DNA of 64,000 nucleotides from Sinotaia quadrata (lineage: Eukaryota; Mollusca; Gastropoda; Architaenioglossa; Viviparidae): positions 46,023,164 to 46,087,163 of the forward strand of contig CM054177.1 in NCBI GenBank assembly GCA_028829895.1. The letters run 5' to 3'. How positions within the stretch are numbered: the first letter of the stretch is position 1; the number at the start of each line of letters is the position of its first letter. The notes under the pieces were generated by a model, which was not told the origin of the DNA, searched no databases, and worked only from the letters and a program-made list of their open reading frames with translations. A program made the translations under genes and the position numbers. Below, one piece after another: positions 23,743 to 36,247 of the stretch.

Positions 23743-23817
23743 ATGTCACTCTGGGAATTAAACCCACAAGATGTATGCTTAGTTTGCTGGCTTTTCGCTT
23801 TGCTACATTCTGCCAGC
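23743..23817 (-). ncRNA. tRNA-like sequence, probably the head of a tRNA-derived SINE or a tRNA pseudogene
   Basis: Read on the minus strand it begins GCTGGCAGAATGTAGCAAAG. It carries a good internal promoter A box (TAGCAAAGCGAAAAG) and B box (GGGTTTAATTCCC) at tRNA-like spacing, over a total of 75 nt. The B box folds as a T arm with TGGG pairing CCCA around a 7-nt TTTAATT loop. The acceptor ends do not pair well and no clear anticodon stem is seen, so a functional tRNA is unlikely. The 'GCTGGCAGAAT' start resembles the 5' end of tRNA-derived SINEs known from molluscs, which is recalled knowledge and not checked. No clear SINE tail was identified downstream on the minus strand. Confidence 0.5.
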
Positions 23818-25410
23818 TTAACTTATTGAATCATGAAAAGTTCAATAAGAAACAAATTAATGTCAATGACGAAGTACGCCCATGCTTTTGACGGTTTAAC
23901 GTACGAAGTCCATTAGGTTGTAGGGATTTCACAAGCAAACCGGGTCGACTCTACAAACCTCTTGCCAATGTCAGACGTGCGAAGATGACACATTGTGACT
24001 TAATACGGTGATTGTTAATCGTGGAGGCCTCTCATTCAGAATAAAATATATTCCTTGTGTCGAAAATATTGGTGCTGAGTCCCTGATTAGAGAACCTTTA
24101 CGACAAGATTCTCGCTCTAACGGAAGCACCATCAGTGACGGCTTAACGCTCACTTTAAGACCCGCTAACCTCCAAAGTTTGTCACAGGACAAGAAAGTAC
24201 AAATGGGTTTTCATAACATTTTCGCTTAACTCATTTGTATGATGGCATCTCTATACTTTTAAAATTAAGGTTCTCTAGAAATATTTGTACTATTCAAATT
24301 GTGTCTTAAATGCACATGTGAGGTGGCTTGCTGTTAAAATGTCCGATAGGATGAATTATAGATTTAACACTCAAAAATATGTCTATCCCCATCATATACT
24401 TACTTAATTTATGGGGAACGCTTCCGGCCTAAGCCGATTTCGCTACGGGATTGGGGGTGGGCAATATTCCAAGATGCGCGGCTGTGCAGCTCATTAAAAA
24501 ATGCCGCGCAGCAGTTTCTATAACAAAATTCCGCGCACAAGTTTTGGTAGTAAGCTCAAACAACCGCCACTTCCGCGCATACAAGAAGTTCCGCGCACAC
24601 AGAAAAAAGGGAACGTTCGTTATGATGGGTGTTTGGGAGGCAGGTAGGCGGGGGGTGGGGGGCTATGCCTACTTTATAATGTTTGTTCTGTCGCATGTAG
24701 TTGTGTAAATTATTATTTGCTGCTGGGTTTCTTTTCTTTTCTATGTACTTATTGATTTTAGCTCTTGGATTTTGATGAGGTAAATGTAGTTGTTGGATGG
24801 GTAATTTAGTTTATAAATGTGTCTGTTATTTTATTTTAATTGGTTAAATTTGAGATATTTAGATGGTCCTCCCAATCATTTGCTTTACATGCTAGTCCTT
24901 GTACTTTGGCAAGCCTTGGACTGTGGTGGGTGGTGGTCCAGTCAGTTAGTTTCCCACCTCTAGACATCTATTTTATGTTGGGGGATGGGGGGATGGGCTA
25001 CGGATCACACAAATATTTGAGAGTGGGTGTATTAATTTGAGAGCTGTATAGTTATTATAACCCTCCCCCCCTCATATACTGAAGAAACGAAAAGTATCGT
25101 GTGTTGTTTCGAGTTGCAACATATGGTTGTTAAACTATTTTAAACATGAAAGTATTTAACTTTTAACCTAACTTTCTACAAATTATGTTTCTTTTACATC
25201 TTTTCTAGTCTTTACACATTTTGTTTTTTATGGTAAATTATTCATTTAAAACAATTTTTTCCATTGTTGTGTATGACCACGGCTCTTTCTATGGAAATAT
25301 TATTTTCTTAATTTAATCTAATCTCTGCACTTTCCTTATACCGAATTGTTAACACTCTCACACAGCTGTTATCATTTAATTCTCAATGCTATATTATTCT
25401 CTGACTGTAT
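23818..25410. other. Mostly unique sequence
   Basis: At 24474-24600 the string CCGCGCA or close variants occurs several times at about 30-45-bp spacing in otherwise AT-rich DNA. No gene is recognised. Frames of 73-85 codons at about 24008, 24451 and 23971 (minus) have no support. Confidence 0.45.
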
Positions 25411-25502
25411 GTCACTGTTTATATAGCATTAGTTGTGTTTGTCTGCTATATCATTCTCTGACTGTATGTCACTGTTTATATAGCATTAGTTGTCTGCTAT
25501 AC
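25390..25502. repeat. Two-copy tandem duplication, about 55 bp
   Basis: 'attctctgactgtatgtcac' then 'tgtttatatagcattagttg' occurs twice in a row. Confidence 0.92.
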
Positions 25503-25571
25503 TGATTAGTGAAATATAATTATTTCGATTAATAAGATATCTAAGCACGAGTATTGTACACTGTTTGTCTT

Positions 25572-26047
25572 AATCAATGTTATAACATTTCTTGCTTGTC
25601 AGCTTGTGCTCAGTAATTTTATGAATCAATGTTATAACATTTCATGCATGTCAGCTTGTGCTCAGTAATTTTATGAATCAATGTTATAACATTTCTTGCT
25701 TGTCAGCTTGTGCTCAGTAATTTTATGAATCAATGTTATAACATTTCATGCATGTCAGCTTGTGCTCAGTAATTTTATGAATCAATGTTATAACATTTCA
25801 TGCATGTCAGCTTGTGCTCAGTAATTTTATGAATCAATGTTATAAAATTTCATGCATGTCAGCTTGTGCTCAGTAATTTTATGAATCAATGTTATAAAAT
25901 TTCATGCATGTCAGCTTGTGCTCAGTAATTTTATGAATCAATGTTATAAAATTTCATGCATGTCAGCTTGTGCTCAGTAATTTTATGAATCAATGTTATA
26001 AAATTTCATGCATGTCAGCTTGTGCTCAGTAATTTTATGAATCAATG
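25572..26047. repeat. Homogeneous minisatellite, 52-bp unit, 9 copies
   Basis: The unit is 'aatcaatgttataacatttc' then 'atgcatgtcagcttgtgctc' then 'agtaattttatg'. Left copies alternate 'cttgcttg' and 'catgcatg'; right copies share 'ttataaaattt'. Copies are otherwise identical. Confidence 0.97.
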
Positions 26048-26818
26048 ATAATGCTCTATAAGCCTGAAAGCCTGCTGTGCTAACATCATTATAGTGCTCT
26101 GCGAACTGGAACATTGCAGAAATGAGGAACAGAAATGAGGAACAAGTCACTTACAGTAGAACTGTACAAAAGCTTTTTCTGTCAAGACAAACACAGAAGC
26201 TTTCTTGTCTAGATAAAAATTACAAGCTTTCTTCACTAGACCTGTATTACTAGATTGGCTGTCAATTTACTCATTGGACTATGTAAAGTGTTTCTTGTGT
26301 GTGTAACAATATTATTGTATTTTTTTATTTTCATTTTCTGTGCTTCTCTTATTCTCATAAACCTCCCCCTTTTCCCCCTTTTTTTCTTTGCAGAAGAAAA
26401 GAAAACAAGAAAACTCTTATTGATATAGCAATAGCCACTAGGGAAAGGGTTACACATCTTTGATAAACAATTTTGTTATTATCATATATAGTGTAGATTA
26501 TATTCCCTGAAGTTTTCTCTGTTTGCTTTTCCAGGATAATCGTAAGATTTATGTAATATAAACATCCTAAGTTATCGTGTTGAAGGTATCCAACAATATC
26601 CCAAAAATCTGCGCACGCGCGGGCTGTGTGTGTGTGTATGTATGTATGTGTGTATGCAGAGAGAGCGAGAAATAGAGACGAAGTAATGTATAGAGAGATG
26701 GAGAGAGAGAAATTAAAGAGAATGTGTTAAAGAAAAAGGAGATATTTATGTCAGAGAGAAGGAGAGATAAAAGAGGATGTGATAAGAAAAGGAAAGATTT
26801 ATGTGAGAGAAAGGGAGA

Positions 26819-26819
<1 letters not shown>

Positions 26820-26880
<61 letters not shown>

Positions 26881-26927
26881 TTGAGACAGTGAGAGAAAAT
26901 CGGAGAGAAATTTATGAGTTGGTTTAA

Positions 26928-26962
<35 letters not shown>
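26820..26962. repeat. (GT)n microsatellites within a purine-rich stretch
   Basis: Two gt runs (about 26822-26872 and 26929-26960) are embedded in gaga-rich sequence from about 26655. All histidine/threonine- and valine/cysteine-rich frames here are shadows. Confidence 0.97.
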
Positions 26963-26964
<2 letters not shown>

Positions 26965-27550
26965 AGTGAGAGAGAACACATATGCAAACATTTATTTATT
27001 ATGAAAAACAGCAACATCCATCTAAAATAACACACCAGATAAAAGCTGAAACAAAAATAAAATACTTTCCTATTATGTACAGCTGACCCAAATTAATTTT
27101 AAGGCTGAGTGGTTAATCTAAAATGGTATTTTTAATTTGTGGCTAAGAGAGAAAAATGAAGCATGGTTTACTTGGCATCAAGTAGAGTTCTTTCCGCGAA
27201 GTATGTTATCTTCCCCACCCCTTTATCTGATGTTCAAATATGATTGGAAATAATAAAGAGGTTTTTCTATCCTTTCCGACATATGCAGTAAGAGGATTAA
27301 AATGCAGTTTGCGAGACCAAATTAATGTGAAACCAGAATTAAAAGCATTTAATTTTATATTGCATTCTTTGTGTCAAGCGCCACATAATTTAATGATGAC
27401 GTAATTATTCTACCCACCAATCCACCCAGGAAAACGTATGTTGCACGAGAAGACAGTATTAGGTAAGTATACATTTTCATTAAAGTATTTGATTTATTCT
27501 ATTTTAAATAATACATCGCATTGTTTTCTGTTTGTGCGTGCCTTTGTAAA
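26963..27550. other. Unique sequence without a recognised gene
   Basis: A good-looking splice donor, attag/gtaagtat at 27463, is present but no convincing partner acceptor or exon was found. Confidence 0.45.
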
Positions 27551-27554
27551 TAAA

Positions 27555-28338
27555 TGTGCGATTGTGTAGTCTCTGTGTGTAATCTTTGTGTGTAGTCTTT
27601 GTGTATAGTCTTTGTCAGTTTAGTCTGTGTGTAGTATGTGTGGTGTCTTTGTGTGTGTAGTCTCTGTGTAGTTTTTATGTGTTTGTAGTCTGTGTATCTG
27701 TAGTTTGTGTGTAGTCTGTGTGTGTGTGTGTGTAGTCTGTGTGTGTAGTCTTTAAGTGTGTAGTCTTTGTGTGTATGTAGTCTGTGTGTTTGTAGTATAT
27801 GTGAATAGTCCTTGTGTGTAGTCTGTGTGTCTGTAGTCTTTGCGTGCGTAGTCTGTGCGTGTAGTCTTTGTGTGTATAGTCTTTGTGAGTGTATAGTCTG
27901 TATATGTATATTATGTGTGTAGTCTTTGTGTGTATGTAGTCTCTCTGTGTGTAGTATGCATGTAGTGTGTGTGTGTGTAGTCTGTTTATGTAAATTTTAT
28001 GTGTATAGTCTGTGAATGTAGTCTTTGTGCGTATGTAGTCTGCGTGTGTAGTATGTGTGTGTAGTCTTTCTGTGTATAGTCTCTGTATATAGTCTTTGTG
28101 TGTATAGTCTCTGTGTGTAGTCTATGCGTGTATGTAGTATATATGTGTTTAGTGTGTGTAGTCTTTGTATGCGTAGTCTGTGCGTGTAGTCTTTGCGTGT
28201 GTAGTATCTGTGTGTGGTCTTTGTGTGTATGTAGTCTGTGTGTAGTCTTTGTGTGTAGTATGTGTGTGTAGTCTTTGTATGTATGTAGTCTGTGTGTGTA
28301 GTCTTTGTGTGTGTAGTCTGTGTGTGTATAGAGACAAC
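27555..28338. repeat. GT-rich degenerate minisatellite, about 8-16-bp unit, about 780 bp
   Basis: Endless variants of 'tgtgtagtctttgtgtg' occur with no fixed period. The tyrosine/histidine/threonine-rich 157-codon minus-strand frame is a by-product of the repeat. Confidence 0.95.
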
Positions 28339-28614
28339 GAGTGTGTGTATGAGTTCGTTGTACAGTGCTATTGTTACTTTTAAGACCCCGAATAAGACAA
28401 CTTTTCTTCCATTTTCGAATGCTGGAGTGGTAACTCGAAAAAATATTCCTGATAATCAAACTGATTAAGTGCAGCTATAAGAAAATGGTGTAATCATTTC
28501 TAATTAAGGTATTAAGCCCTGGAAACTTCAAAACTTGAAAACACTACAGGTAGCAGGTAGACAGTGTTAATCTAGAATGTTGTATGCTACATCAAGTGCT
28601 GTATGAGTCTGATA

Positions 28615-28617
<3 letters not shown>

Positions 28618-28668
<51 letters not shown>

Positions 28669-28670
28669 AT

Positions 28671-28755
<85 letters not shown>

Positions 28756-28762
28756 GTAGATA
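28618..28762. repeat. (GT)n followed by (GATA)n microsatellite
   Basis: A gt run at 28618-28665 is followed by about 21 gata units at 28671-28755. Confidence 0.98.
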
Positions 28763-29397
28763 TAGATATTTCCCGATGTATACATACAGTATGACTTATT
28801 GATCAAATGCAAATAAACTATTATTCATGTGTGTGTGTTTTATACAAATGAAAAGAATGCTAAAACGATTGTAATCATCATGATTCTTTTTGTAAATGGC
28901 GTTTGTATGAATATATAGTACTGATTAGAAATGCGATCCATAATGACAGTAATAACACAGATTAAGATTACATGCAGACCAGTAAACTTGCGGCCAACAA
29001 AATCCCATGTAGGAACTGCAGAAAATGTAAGCTCATAAAATTAATTCTGCCTCTTTCTGCTATCCAGAAAGTTATTTTAGTGTCTGTTAACTGCCTTTAG
29101 TTGCTACTCAGAAAGATATGTTGGGGTTTGTTAACTGCTGAGATAGCCAGGAGACGAAAGACCGTTAAATGCGGTAACTATATTACTTGAATTATCTAAG
29201 AGTAATCTCTGTGTATGATACGTATTCTTGGATTGCAACATGACTGTTGGACGGTATTTGCTAATGGATGTATATGTATAATGCTTCGATATTAAATCAG
29301 TATTCTTCTTTAGATAATGCATTTTTATGTGAAAAATGTGTCTTTGACTGGCACGAAAATCAATAATAATGACCGCTGACATATTTAACGTATTTTC
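28763..29397. other. Unique AT-rich sequence
   Basis: No recognised features apart from short frames. Confidence 0.5.
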
Positions 29398-29421
29398 TGT
29401 GTGTGTGTGTGTGTGTGTGTT
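29398..29421. repeat. (GT)n microsatellite
   Basis: A short gt run immediately before the dispersed repeat B copy. Confidence 0.95.
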
Positions 29422-30760
29422 TTGATGCTAAGTCACCCTAGTTAATGGTCATTATTATTATTATTATTATTAATTAGTTATCCATAACTAATTACAAGTG
29501 ATGAGAATCTTAATTTATGTTATTAATAATTCCTCAGAAGACACCACCAGTTTCTCTCACTTGGCGGATATGCAGGCGCTGTAAACGTTTTCTCTCTCCC
29601 ACAACATTAAAGTCAAACATTATTTTCGCAGGTGGAAAACTTACCAAACGGAAAGATAAATCACTCTTTTAATCTATATTTAGCAAGTTCCCGTCCACCC
29701 ACTTTCTTCTCCAACATATCGCATCAATATATGTAAGAAGGTCAATAAATTTAACAAGAAATGTATTAAATCAGCAATCACATATAACAAATATAATTAA
29801 AACATTACTTGACATCAATATTTCTACAAAACCTCTTTCAAATAAGTTCAATGCGTATATATCTTATATCCAAACACATGATTCAACAGATTAGTGTCAA
29901 TATAAATCACAGGATAGTTCTTAATCAGAGAAGAGACATAGAGTTATAAAGATTATAGCGATAACAGATTATACATAACCATGTCTAGATGATTGCCACA
30001 ATAGTTTTTCATGCACTTTCATAACAAGTTACCTGTTCATTGACACATAAGAATTGTCAGTTCCATGTGTCCTCTAGCATGCTGTACAATGTTCTTTCTT
30101 AAGACTAAAATGGGCACCCTTTGCCATATTAGTTACCTCAAACAAAACAATGTATCAATTTCCAGTTACTTCCTTGTACTAGAAATTTCACGATGTGATC
30201 GAGCATACTTTGCCACCATACATCACCTGAGTGCAATGTACCCTTACACTTACAATGTACCCTTACACTTACAATGTACCCTTACACTTGCAATGTACCC
30301 TTACACTTACACACTAGGGGTAGAGTCTACCATGGTCATATCGATGTATAAAGCAGTAAACCAGGTGATTTGGGTAAATTAAAAAAAAAGGCTGTTTCTT
30401 CCCATTAAGCTAACTGCACCCTTTCATAAGTGGACTCTGCCATACGAAATTCAAGGTGATTAGAATATAGACTTTCTTCAACAAAATAACTTTTGGTCCA
30501 TCCCCATTGGATGAATTTGTTATGAACTATTTTGAGACAATTAGTCAGAAAAACTACTCATCCAGTTAGAATTGGTTTGGATTGCATCAGCAATTTTCTA
30601 GCACATTCTCCAGCTGAGTTTTTACTTCCAACTTTGACACTTAACAAAACATATCATCATTCAAGAGTGCCCACTTTGACATAACAATTTATACAACAAC
30701 AAAGCTTAGAAATGGGGATAGGCAAATTTACATCGCCACAGAGTGTAAATGCAATAATGT
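29422..30760 (+). repeat. Dispersed repeat family B, longest copy
   Basis: It starts 'tgatgctaagtcaccctagt' and shares 'acaagtgatgagaatcttaa' then 'tttatgttattaataattc', 'cacttggcggatatgc' and 'gttttctctctcccacaac' with 52517-52690. It then shares 'cccattaagctaac', 'actcatccagtt' and 'ttgcatcagcaattt' (30400-30600) with 52710-52910, and a 'ggcaaattta' end (30720-30735 versus 53036-53047). About 0.75 kb in the middle (about 29635-30385) is absent from the 52.5 kb copy, so one copy carries an insertion or the other a deletion. A third, shorter copy of the 5' part is at 51955-52080. No coding capacity is seen. Confidence 0.8.
30234..30316. repeat. Minisatellite, 19-bp unit, 4 copies
   Basis: 'aatgtacccttacacttac' is repeated inside dispersed repeat B. 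It lies in the segment missing from the 52.5 kb copy. Confidence 0.95.
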
Positions 30761-31095
30761 TATGAAATAAAAATTATAAACTACTCCTACCTTACCCCAT
30801 CCAATTCTTTCTACACGTGCGTGGTGCCTACAAAGCATGAAAGCAGGATTACCAGTAGAGCAAACTGTTGTATTGTTCAACATCTGAACACTTGATGTTC
30901 ACTTAAAGAGCTTGTGATTGTTCAAACACTCACCCTGTAGCCCCACATTGTTGCTGTTTGCAACACGCATGGCTGCATTAAGTGCTGCGAGCTGACCTTT
31001 GTGCGCTCTCTAGTCACCTTTTACACAAGCAGGAAGTGATGTGAATGCATGCTATTGATTCCGCACGCGCAAGTCAAGTCATTGCAGGTTATGAT

Positions 31096-31140
<45 letters not shown>

Positions 31141-31551
31141 ACAAAATCAGAGGCTGTAAAATATGACACGAGTTGGTTTCTGTTACTTGCTGCTGTCCCA
31201 CCAATGATATTGCTCCTCAGATGTTGATTATCATTCTAGATCGGAAGTCCCAGATGGCGCTGATAGTTACAATGCACGACAGGCGCAACGCCAGAGTAAG
31301 CGACTTCCAAGGAGAATAAAAGGGCAATAATGATTTGGTCATTTGACAGTGAGTCTGTCTTTGTGCTTGGCATCTGTCAAATCCTCGGACTTACTGATAT
31401 TCGGCGTTGTATTGCCAGTGGGTTAAAAACAACAACAACCCTCACTCGCAACTGTAGGCATTGTGATATCTTTGTGGTTCTAGGGCACATAAGACATTTT
31501 TTTTTCTTGCATATTATCCTAATATGAATTAATATTAGCAAACAAAATTCA
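30761..31551. other. Unique sequence with a (GT)n microsatellite at 31101-31136
   Basis: No gene is recognised. A 65-codon frame at 31330-31527 is unsupported. Confidence 0.5.
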
Positions 31552-31712
<161 letters not shown>

Positions 31713-32335
31713 TCTACTAAGAAAGGGACAGATCAAACGACACTGAAAGTAAAAGCAAGCAGACAAACAAGCAGACAAATATGCATTTATCATCTGAGAG
31801 ATTAACACTTGTCGCACATAAAATCTTTTCGACTAATTTAACAGGAAACTATATATTTGCGATTCTCTATTTAGACCAATGAAACGTCTTCTGCGGATTA
31901 CAGCGACAGACGTGAAGATATTAAAAAGATTTGGTCACCCGTTGGATAGATTAAATCACCATGGCTACACTTCTGCTCACACTTTTATATTGTCTGTGAA
32001 ATAACTCATGCACGTAAATCAGCCATAGTGGCAATAAATTAAGCCCCCTTGTATTTTTTTCCTTAAAGATTTCTCAGATTTGATGAGCTTCAACATCACA
32101 AATGCTCACCCTTGCTCACCTTCACATCCCATCCGAAGCTATCATACAAACGTTCATTTTTATTAGCTTTAAAATTTCAGCAACTGAGGAATGATCAGTA
32201 TTTCTAGAACTGTAATTATATAGTTGTATTTTTGCATTTATTTATCGAAGAAAATTAGACTGGAATAAAAAAGTTGCATGGTTAACAAGCGAATTGAAAG
32301 GATGTAACGGCTTAAAACCATGGCCACTGTTTCAT
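31713..32335. other. Unique AT-rich sequence
   Basis: No recognised features. Confidence 0.5.
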
Positions 32336-32337
32336 GG

Positions 32338-32426
32338 TTTATGAAACAATTAATGAAATATAACTCTATCTTTGTTATATATTTTTAATGGAATATAACT
32401 CTATCTTTGTTATACATTCTTAATGG
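32338..32426. repeat. Two-copy tandem duplication, about 40 bp
   Basis: 'atgaaatataactctatctt' and 'atggaatataactctatctt', each followed by 'tgttata' and a 'taatgg' tail. Confidence 0.88.
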
Positions 32427-32519
32427 AGCTTCTTCCCCGTATAAACGCGCTATAGCAGAGTAACTGCATCAAATTTCTCTTAGGCTTTTTCTCTTTTTTA
32501 TCGGTCTTTTCTTTTTCGT

Positions 32520-32640
32520 TAACATCTGCAATTCGACTCGCGATGGTGTGGATTTGTCGCGAGCCGTTAAATGCCTAATTTTATATCCGCTTATTCATTC
32601 GTCTTGATCGATGACGTCATATGATTTCAAGAACACCCTG
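32520..32640. promoter_or_regulatory. Candidate regulatory segment: CTCGCGA inverted pair and a perfect CRE palindrome
   Basis: CTCGCGA at 32537-32543 and TCGCGAG at 32557-32563 form a perfect 7-bp inverted repeat with a 13-nt spacer. At 32611-32620 is ATGACGTCAT, a full palindromic CRE. The surrounding sequence is non-repetitive and CpG-richer than its neighbours. Motif presence alone does not show function. Confidence 0.3.
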
Positions 32641-34080
32641 TTGAATGATCTGAGCATTGGCAGTGTAATATACGCAGCCAGAAATGTAAGTGATGTCCGG
32701 ACCCAGACCAACTTTTACGTTACAGCGATTGTCGGAAAACACATGACTTAAAATTATACATAAATATTACCAAAATGAAAATGGCTCTTTACGAGACCAG
32801 CAGCTCTGCCCTCAAACCACACTTCTGAAACTGATTTTACCTTAGTTCAACGAAAATGGAAACAGTAAAATAAAAAGTATTGGATCAGTTTATACATTAT
32901 ATACTGACTGTAAGTTTAAGTAGAAAAAGTGAGCCATGTAGGAGATGATAAACGTAAAATTTAATTTGAATCAAAACTTCTGTTGTCATAACTTATATAG
33001 TCCAAAGGTCACAGCCACTCGAGCATGATCATTCTTAGGGTATACAGAACCTATCACATGACTTCATCCTCTACTGGCTACCACGTCACTAGAGATTCAC
33101 GTGCAAAATCTTTTCTCAGAATCGCGTGGAGCATATCCATCCAGTACGTAATACTTGTCTGACTGAACCAGTGTTGTGCGAGGAGCGTTCAAGTGCTAGC
33201 ACGAGAGTGTTTATTTTCCAAATCAAGGTCCATCCACTTAGAATGAACTACTATTCACTTCTGAGGGAGAGGGAGAGAGGAGGGGGATAGTTATTAATTT
33301 CAAGAATGCACTCAAGGCACATATTTTCAAAGAGCAAAAATGCATCTGTTACTCCTTTCATTTTGTAATCATTTTGGATTGAGGAAGAACGTTCAAAACA
33401 CTAGTCTGGCAAGAATATTACATTAGACTCACAATTTTCTTGTTTTTATATATTGTTTGTACAATATACGCTCCATGTTCCCTGGCTAAATTAATTAATT
33501 TGTCTTTGTCATTTTATCCTGATATTAGACGGTCTTCACACGATAATTATTTTATCGTTGTTTGTCGTTATCATCATCACCATCGACATCAATAAGAAGT
33601 ATCATCTATCATTATTACAAGAAGTAGTGGTAATATTAGAAGTAATTTTTTCAGCATTCGCTATAGATACACATTACTTCAAGAGGTGTCACAGACACCG
33701 GTGAGCCGGTAAATACCATTTCGTAAATAATAGTGCGTAATTATTGCGTCACTCCAAATCCAAGTGTACCAAAGTGCAACATGCGCAGGAAAAATACTCA
33801 GAAGCAAACTGATGATTTCAGTGTAATTAGGGAGTTAAGTGTCATTGAAGATGATTTAAGTGTTATTAGCTAGTCAAATAACAATTTTTGAAGTGATGTT
33901 TTGCGAGGTAAGAGAACATACCAGTCGAGATAAGAGAAACTAACTAATCAGTGCAAACAAATTATAACAACCCTAACCAAATAATCACTGCAAACAAATT
34001 ATAACAACCCTAACAGATACGAAATTTATAGCTACGTTCCCAAAATCCTTCCTTCTTTGAAACCCTTTCTCCCTTCCTCC
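32641..34080. other. Unique AT-rich sequence
   Basis: A short duplication 'caaacaaattataacaaccc' lies at about 33954-34012. No gene is recognised. Confidence 0.5.
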
Positions 34081-34211
34081 TTTTCCACTCTTCTTGCCCT
34101 TCCCTCCACTCTTCTCTCTTTCCTTCATATGCGCGCGCACACACACGCATCCACGCACACACACAGATAAGAAAAAAATGTATATGCACACATTTTGGAA
34201 ATATCCTTCTC

Positions 34212-34244
<33 letters not shown>

Positions 34245-34260
34245 TTGTATCTTTCGTACA
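34080..34260. repeat. Pyrimidine-rich stretch with (CA)n and (CTGT)n runs
   Basis: Ct-rich sequence is followed by 'acacacgcatccacgcacac' and then (ctgt)5. Overlapping frames on both strands are artefacts of low complexity. Confidence 0.88.
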
Positions 34261-34767
34261 GATACACAAACATATACGCGTGCGTGCTCGTGCAATCGCT
34301 TTGTACGTGAACATATCGACCCCCCCTCCCCCCGATTCACAATCGATAATATTGGTCTGAGCAACACGCAAAAAGAACTAGTACTTACACTACCACTGTT
34401 CAAGAAGCTTTGATGCGGCAATATTTATTGATGTCGCGATTTCAATAAGACGGTGACGCGTTGACTGTGGCATAAGCTGGGATCGAGGGAGAAGATATTT
34501 ATTGTCTGCGCATGTCAGTGCGTTTGTTCTCGTGGTGACATTTTTTTTATTAAATGGAGGAAACTGCAGTGTGTGACGTGTGTGAGCGATGAACATGACA
34601 AACAACTGTCACTGGGCGTGTACCACATTTATACCACAAAATGATCGCTTACAACATATATACTACTAAACATATTCTATATTTATACCACTAACTGATT
34701 GCTGACACCACATTTGTTTTACTGAGCATATACTACTACTAATTTTTTTACTACCTGTATGCCACTA

Positions 34768-35068
34768 TGAGAGCGTGCACCACTGCCACTGACTGAGAGC
34801 GTGCCTCACTGCAAGTGACTGAGAGCGTGCACCACTGCCACTGACTGAGAGCGTGTACCACTGCCACTGACAGAGCATACACCACTGCCTCTGATTGAGA
34901 GCGTGCACCACTGCCACTGACTGAGAGCGTGCACCACAGCCACTGACTGAGAGCATACACCACTGCCACTGACTGAGAGCGTGCACCACAGCCACTGAGA
35001 GCGTGCACCACTGCCACTGACTGAGAGCGTGCACCACTGCCACTGCCTTAGAGCGTGCACCACTGACT
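34768..35068. repeat. Minisatellite, about 26-bp unit, about 12 copies
   Basis: The unit is 'gagcgtgcaccactgccact' plus 'gactga', with several copies shortened by 6-12 bp. Three overlapping minus-strand frames rich in ALSQW and ARSQS are shadows. Confidence 0.95.
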
Positions 35069-36245
35069 GTACTGTATTAAAGTCTTGTCAGGGAATGCCG
35101 GCGTTTGCATCTTAACTGGAATTCTCGAACAAAGAAAGAAAAACAACAAACAGTACAACATTAAAACAAGAGACATTTATAGTCTGAATCGTGCGTCATG
35201 GCGTCAGCGACTTTGGACATAAATTCCAAGAAAGTATTTTGTCTGCAGAGTGAAACGCCCTTGTAGAATTTATGTGCGAAATGCGACAGTCCCCTGTGGG
35301 CACTGACTCGGTAATTTCTACCTGACAATGCAGTTAAAGCTGTGAACTCTTCCGCAGAGACTAGGGTCAAATTAATACATATTCCAAGAACTAAACTCAG
35401 AAGGGTTTAATTTGTCGTTTTCAGGGCTGGAAATATGTCACAAATGTAAATTATTTCCACTGGATTATTAACAATTTTAAGACTTTGCAATATAACAACT
35501 ACTTTTATCAGTCTTTGTTACTCCCATTATCTATCATTATCACCACTGATACTATTAATATGCACTTTAATTGTATGTATAACAAACATTACTAGACTTA
35601 ATTAACCTGTCAATCAATAAATCAAATCAATGGCATTAAATTTAAACTATTTAAATCCGGTTGCCAGGTGAACAAGAATGATGCCATTTCTCTCTAAAAA
35701 AAAAAAAAGGGAGAAATTCAGAGGTTTTCTAATGCATTTTTACAGGTCACAGGTATAAAGACTCAATTGTATTGATAAATAAAAAGAAGGGTCGCGCATC
35801 AATGACTCACTTTTTAACCTTTAACAACATTCCAACGAATCCATTCGATTCACCTACTAGGGGATCACGTATTTCCTGAGTGTATTTGTAATCACGTGAC
35901 GTAATGGAGTTAAGAGATGTCTTGTTATCATGTGGGCTGACTTTCAAGGGGAAGCATTACAATTTCTGAGACCATCAGTTCTGTCGCCCTTTGTCCACAG
36001 CCGGCCGGTATGATGGGGAAAAGAGGGGCAAGGCTATACAGACACAGCAGGAGTAGGCGAAAACCTCTCCCTCTAGCATAGAATGGCTCGTTTTTCCGAA
36101 AACAACTTGAGCTTAATCGACTTCTAGAGAGTCTCTTTGCAGGGTTAACTTTATATAAAGTTACATGGCGCAGATATGAGGATATTGTATACGTGGTTTT
36201 CACTAAAGAAATTGGTTTGATGTGCTTGTCAGTGGGCTTCATTTG
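35069..36245. other. Unique sequence without a recognised gene
   Basis: The 121-codon minus-strand frame at 35928-36293 begins inside the next array and shows no recognised domain. Confidence 0.5.
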
Positions 36246-36247
36246 AG

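Noticed and set aside
24474..24600. Spaced CCGCGCA strings as an E2F-type site cluster
   Set aside because: The strings do not match the E2F consensus closely and the spacing is irregular; it looks like a remnant of an old degenerate repeat.
27463..27470. Consensus splice donor attag/gtaagtat
   Set aside because: The preceding 100 bp give no convincing acceptor plus open frame, so it is probably chance.
27555..28338. Telomere-like repeats
   Set aside because: The TGTGTAGTCTTT-type units have no fixed hexamer and do not match TTAGGG or known variants.
27986..28459. 157-codon His/Thr/Tyr-rich frame
   Set aside because: It is the shadow of the GT-rich repeat.
34751..35063. Three overlapping minus-strand frames rich in Ser-Gln-Trp
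   Set aside because: The same 26-bp array read in three frames.
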